Of a DNA stretch of 55,542 nt, positions 52,126 to 55,542 are shown piece by piece. Each line of letters opens with the position of its first letter. Within the stretch, counting starts at the first letter, position 1. The position numbers and the translations under genes are program-made. Under the pieces are notes generated by a model, which was not told the origin of the DNA, searched no databases, and saw nothing but the letters and a program-made list of their open reading frames with translations. The DNA is from Candidatus Altimarinota bacterium (GTDB lineage Bacteria > Patescibacteriota > Gracilibacteria > BD1-5 > UBA6164). The stretch lies in NCBI GenBank assembly GCA_030683605.1, contig JAUXPL010000004.1, positions 1 to 55,542 on the forward strand. Direction: 5' to 3'.

Positions 52126-53559
52126 ATGTTCAAAAAAATAGTTTGATTAGGTTTTTCAACGAAATGAAAAAATGCTAAAGATTTAGAAAAATATATTGCT
52201 TCATTAGTAGAGTGATGAGCTAATGAATTTTTTACGGGTTATAATCCTGAATATTGGAGTAGTAAATTTGGTTTTGAAGTAAGCCCAAATGGTAGATTTG
52301 CTGAACATGAACAGATAACTGATTTTGAAACACTTAAACTTATAGTAGAAGAAGTACATAAGTATAATTTAGAGATATTTATTAATTTGAATGCTTGGTA
52401 TTATACAGATCAAACATTTCCGTTAATAAAGCAAATGGTTGAAGAATTTATTGAATTGTGAATTGATTGAATAATATGTTGAAATATAAGTATTTTAGAG
52501 TATTTAAAAGAAATAGAATATAAATGAAAAATAAATATTTCTACTATATTAGCATTGTACAATTCTGAATCAATCAAGTTTTTCTTAGAAAATTATAAAA
52601 TAAATAAAATAATTCTATCTAGAGAAATTACATTAAAAGAAATAGAAAGTTTAGTAATAGAATTTCCAAATACTCAATTTGAAGTATTTTGAGAGTGAGA
52701 TTTTTGTAGATATAATAATTGACTGTGTTTTGCAGAACATAAATATGGAGCAAAAGATATTTGTACTATAGTGGTAAATGATTTAGTTATAAAAAAGAAA
52801 TTTAGAGCAGATTTTAAAGAATTTATTTTAGATGAATCACTATCAAATCAGGAAAAAGTAGAAAAAATGGATGATGAATATGCTGATATATTTTCTCAAA
52901 TTTCATCTATTTTATGAAAAATTGAATTGTGATTTCTAGAGAACAATATAACCCATCCTTGAATTCTCCAGCTAAAGCTGGGGAGGCTGCAAGAAGAACT
53001 TTATAAATTAATAAATATTTCAAAGAATAGGGTTGATTTATATTTTGATGCTATGCAAGCAATTAATTCAAAGAAAAATGTAAATATTATCATATATTTA
53101 AGAGCATTGAAGTTTTTAGAACCCCTCCTAAGCTCCCCTTGTCAAGGGAGGGATAGCCTCAATGAAATCGAAATTAAAGAAATAATTAATTTAAAAAATG
53201 AAATAGAAAATAGTGTTAAATCATGAATTAAATATCTCACAAATAAAACAAAAGAAATCTGATGATTACCAAAATTAAAAGCATTAGAATTAGCTTCTTT
53301 TTATGCAAAATGAGATAATTTGAATCTATATACTTACTTATTTTTTTCACAATTTAAAAATATAGAAACAGTTAAGTTTCCAACAAGAGGTAGAAATTAT
53401 ACAGAAAAAATAAAGCTAATAGAACAAGTACTAAATGATTGAAAAGTAGATGAAAAATATTTAAATAGGTGAATAAGTATAGAGAGAGCACATTATGATT
53501 TAACTTATTTATTTGCTGAAAAGTTATGGTTTAGAGAGTTATTGAAACAATATTTTTAA
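52126..53559 (+). CDS. Peptidase U32-family protein with in-frame repeat insertions
   Basis: The 477-residue product resembles U32 peptidase/RlhA-type proteins: an N-terminal barrel part with EGGANEFFTGYNPEYWS, YNLEIFINLNAWYY, LGIDGIICGNISIL, and the IILSREITLKEIE and FEVFGEGDFCRYNNGLCF segments, where U32 proteins place a cysteine set. Two GC-rich palindromes of the dispersed family lie inside the frame (about 52951-52990 and 53122-53160) without breaking it; they encode THPGILQLKLGRLQEEL and PLLSSPCQGRDSL. These segments look like added loops. The remaining protein is intact. Substrate is unknown; some relatives modify rRNA. Confidence 0.75.
52951..52990 (+). repeat. Palindromic repeat inserted in frame in the U32 gene (first)
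   Basis: ACCCATCCTTGAATTCTCC followed by AGCTAAAGCT and GGGGAGGCTGC. The same word set (CCAGCT-AAGCTGG with GAGGCTGC/GAGAGCTAC) occurs in intergenic DNA at 46825-46850. Confidence 0.7.
53120..53160 (+). repeat. Palindromic repeat inserted in frame in the U32 gene (second)
   Basis: CCCCTCCTAAGCTCCCCTTG then TCAAGGGAGGGATAGCCTC. The CTCCCCTTGTCA-GGG palindrome is shared with the intergenic copy at about 52017-52033. Confidence 0.7.
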
Positions 53560-53646
53560 TAAAATAAACAAATAATCAATTTTTCAACTTTACAAAATAA
53601 TAAAAAATACTAAACTAACTCATATTTTAAAATTAATACTAAATAT

Positions 53647-54417
53647 ATGTGAAGAGGTCCAGTCGTACAAGCTAGAAAAAATGCAGTAAATGCTGTAAAA
53701 TGAAAAATATTTTCACTTCATGCAAAATTAATAACAATTGCTGCTCAAAAATGATGAGATCCTGATGGAAATCCTTCTTTGTTTGCAGCTATTCATAAAG
53801 CAAAAAAAGAATGAGTTCCAAATGAAAATATAGATAGAGCAATCAAAAAATGAACATGAGAAGATAAATCTGCGGCTCAAATAGTTGAAATTGTTTATGA
53901 ATGATATGCTCCAGGTTGAGTTGCTATTATGGTTTCTGTTTTAACAGATAACAAAAATAGAACAGTTGCCAATATTAGACATATTTTTACTAAATATGGT
54001 TGAACTATGTGAGAATCAGGTGCTGTTTCATGGATGTTTCATAGAAAATGAGTAATATTTATAGATACATCTAAACATTCTTTTGATCAAATAGAAGAAT
54101 TGATTTATGATACAAATGCAGAAGATATTATTTCAGAAGAATCATATATAAAAATCATTACTGCAATAGAAGATTTTAATGATGTAGAAAAATATTTAGA
54201 AGGGAAGTGAATAGAAATAATGGAAGCTAAATTGGATTTTGTTGCTGATAATGAAGTAGAAGTAACTGAATTTGATAAAGCATTGAAATTTATCAAAATG
54301 ATGGAATCATTCCATGAAGATGAAGATGTAAATACTTTATCATCAAATGAACTTATATCAGATGAATTAACAAAAGAAGTAGAAGAATTCATAGAAAAAA
54401 ACACTTTTAGAACATAG
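53647..54417 (+). CDS. yebC: YebC/TACO1-family translation factor
   Basis: The 256-residue product matches YebC: GRGPVVQARKNAVNAVKGKI replaces the usual N-terminal AGHSKWANI-x-x-RK, then LITIAAQKGGDPDGNPSLFAA, GVPNENIDRAIKKGTGE, YEGYAPGGVAIMVSVLTDN, RTVANIRHIFTKYGGTMGE and VSWMFHRKGVI. YebC proteins help ribosomes over polyproline stretches (YebC2-type) and some members regulate transcription. Almost all conserved glycines are TGA-coded. Length and order are normal. Confidence 0.94.
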
Positions 54418-54430
54418 AAATATAAAAAAT

Positions 54431-54464
54431 AAAAAAAGATTAATCATATGATTAACCTTTTTTT
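54431..54464. terminator. Bidirectional terminator between yebC and rpmG
   Basis: AAAAAAAG-ATTAATCATATGATTAA-CCTTTTTTT, overlapping the rpmG stop codon. Confidence 0.8.
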
Positions 54465-54634
54465 ATTTCTTTCATTTTTAATACTTCGTGTTTTCTAGTT
54501 ACTTTGTTGTATTTTCTTAAAGTTGGTCATTTAACACCAGCTTCAAAATTCTTTTTTTGGATATTAGTTGTGTGAACCATATTTCCAGTTTCAGTAGAAT
54601 AGAAAGCAACATAAGTTCTCTTACCTTTAGCCAT
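54452..54634 (-). CDS. rpmG: Ribosomal protein bL33
   Basis: The 60-residue product is bL33 without zinc cysteines: MAKGKRTYVAFYSTETGNM at the start, NIQKKNFEAGVKGPTLRKYN in the middle and TRKHEVLKMKEIKK at the end. Four of five glycines are GGN and one is TGA, as expected for a highly expressed gene here. bL33 sits near the E site of the 50S subunit. Confidence 0.9.
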
Positions 54635-54756
54635 CTTTCGTTCATTAGTTATATAAAATAAATTTTTACTGAGTGATTATATAAAAAAAGCAATTATATG
54701 CAAATTTAATTTTAAACTTCTTATTTCTCCACTGACAAGGAGGAGCTTTGTATTAG

Positions 54757-55302
54757 TTATATTTTCATTATATCAATATCTTTATGTTTGTAATGATCTT
54801 CTACTTTTTTGTTAGCATCATCTATCAATTTTTGTAGTTCTGATTCTAGATTTTTTCTTTGGTCTTCAGATATTTCTTTATCATCTTCTGCTTTTTTTAT
54901 CAATTTCATTATATCTGCTCTCACATTTCTAACTCATACTTTTGCATCATCAGCCATTTTTTTAGCTATTTTTGATACTTCTTTTCTTCTTTCTTCAGTA
55001 AGGGGTGGTACTTTAATCACAATAGAATCTGCCATTGTTTGAGGATTTAATCATAATCATGATTCAGTTATTGCTTTAGCTATTGGATGTATTGCACTTC
55101 TATCCCAAGGTTTAATATTAAGAGTTTGAGAATCTAAATTGTTTACTGAAGCCATATTTTGTATTGGTTGCATAGAACCATATTGTTCAACCAAAATTCA
55201 CTCTACCATTATTGGATTAGCTCTTCCTAATTGTAATTTAGAATATTCATGTTCTAAATGTTTTAAATTTTTATCTATTCATTCTTTTGCTTTTGCTAAC
55301 AT
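54757..55302 (-). CDS. frr: Ribosome recycling factor
   Basis: The 181-residue product is RRF, which splits post-termination ribosomes with EF-G. Typical motifs: SKLQLGRANPIMVEGILVEQYG, NMASVNNLDSQTLNIKPWD, AIHPIAKAITESGLGLNPQ, IVIKVPPLTEERRKEVSKIA and VRNVRADIMKLIKKAEDDKE (the R-x-x-R-D/N motif). The two-domain L shape is predicted. Length is normal. It is encoded upstream of rpmG on the same strand, separated by 122 bp. Confidence 0.96.
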
Positions 55303-55403
55303 AATTTAATTATTAATATATATAAAACAATATGTCTCAGATTATAGTATTTGTTTATAAAAAATCAAATAAATTATTGATACTATTACTATTTTTTATT
55401 GAT

Positions 55404-55542
55404 TAAGGAAGGTCTGAAAAACTAATTTAAATGAAAAATACATCTTTTTTGTAAATTTTCACTCAAAAATTTTTCCCTTAGAATAGCTAAAGTAAAAATT
55501 TTATTCATAAAAATTTCCTAAAAAATATAGTATTTTATCAAA
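55404..55542. mobile_element. Second MITE copy, cut by the window end
   Basis: The sequence from TAAGGAAGGTCTGAAAAACT onward is the inverse complement of the element at 37281-37446, with only a few differences over ~138 bp. The far terminal repeat would lie just beyond the window. The 28-codon internal frame is also intact here, with one Ser-to-Arg change. Confidence 0.85.

Overview
The window is AT-rich bacterial chromosome that only makes sense if TGA is read as glycine (genetic code 25), with TAA and TAG as the only stops. Under that code about 55 conserved genes run full length, and TGA falls exactly on conserved glycines: helix-hairpin-helix turns of RuvA, P-loops of HflX and ComM, the GYG filter of a K+ channel, and prepilin cleavage sites. 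This code is known from Absconditabacteria (SR1) and Gracilibacteria (BD1-5), so the organism is very probably a member of one of these CPR/Patescibacteria groups. Most starts lack a Shine-Dalgarno sequence and most genes end in a strong hairpin plus T-run.

Layout. 1-2140: a tandem repeat, ruvA and rmuC. 2140-10060: a ribonucleotide reduction island (nrdA, nrdD, a separate glycyl-radical domain gene, nrdG, nrdR, nrdB), with paired NrdR-type boxes before nrdD and nrdR. 10060-12600: a transposase remnant, a short pilin, a small M16-like protein and trxB. 12700-18720: hflX, a lipoprotein, a small membrane protein, DAHP synthase, a WecG/TagA-type and a GT4 glycosyltransferase. 18790-23300: a prepilin fused to an NHL-like region, holB, a lipoprotein and comM. 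23300-27120: a structured non-coding RNA, then pyruvyltransferase-dapF-lysA. 27370-30940: ung, a small promoter-hairpin unit, an M3 peptidase and a rhodanese. 30965-35230: a CDP-alcohol phosphatidyltransferase and a 47-residue ORF that both look foreign, on either side of a secreted coiled-coil protein and a CIRCE-controlled dnaK. 35370-41520: proS, rlmH, a MITE, a PrsW-like protease, a HAD hydrolase, a K+ channel and a TraB-like protein. 41620-49000: a type IV pilus assembly cluster. 49150-55540: HU, an RsbW-like ATPase, ftsQ, rbfA, rpsU, a U32 peptidase-like gene carrying in-frame repeat insertions, yebC, rpmG, frr and a second, partial MITE copy.

How the genes fit together. The nrd genes give both oxygen-dependent (class Ia NrdAB) and oxygen-sensitive (class III NrdDG) dNTP synthesis under NrdR; TrxB could help re-reduce NrdA. 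The pilus genes encode inner-membrane assembly proteins, a platform protein and a set of minor pilins, fitting a surface-attached or predatory life. DapF, LysA, the pyruvyltransferase and FtsQ belong to envelope and cell-wall work.

Main points of interest: a class III reductase whose glycyl-radical domain is a separate gene with the radical glycine encoded by TGA; an RNA of about 390 nt with two related modules; a recently acquired gene that has no TGA-glycine codons and retains what looks like its ancestral TGA stop; palindromic repeats inserted in frame in a protein gene; and a MITE present in two nearly identical copies.
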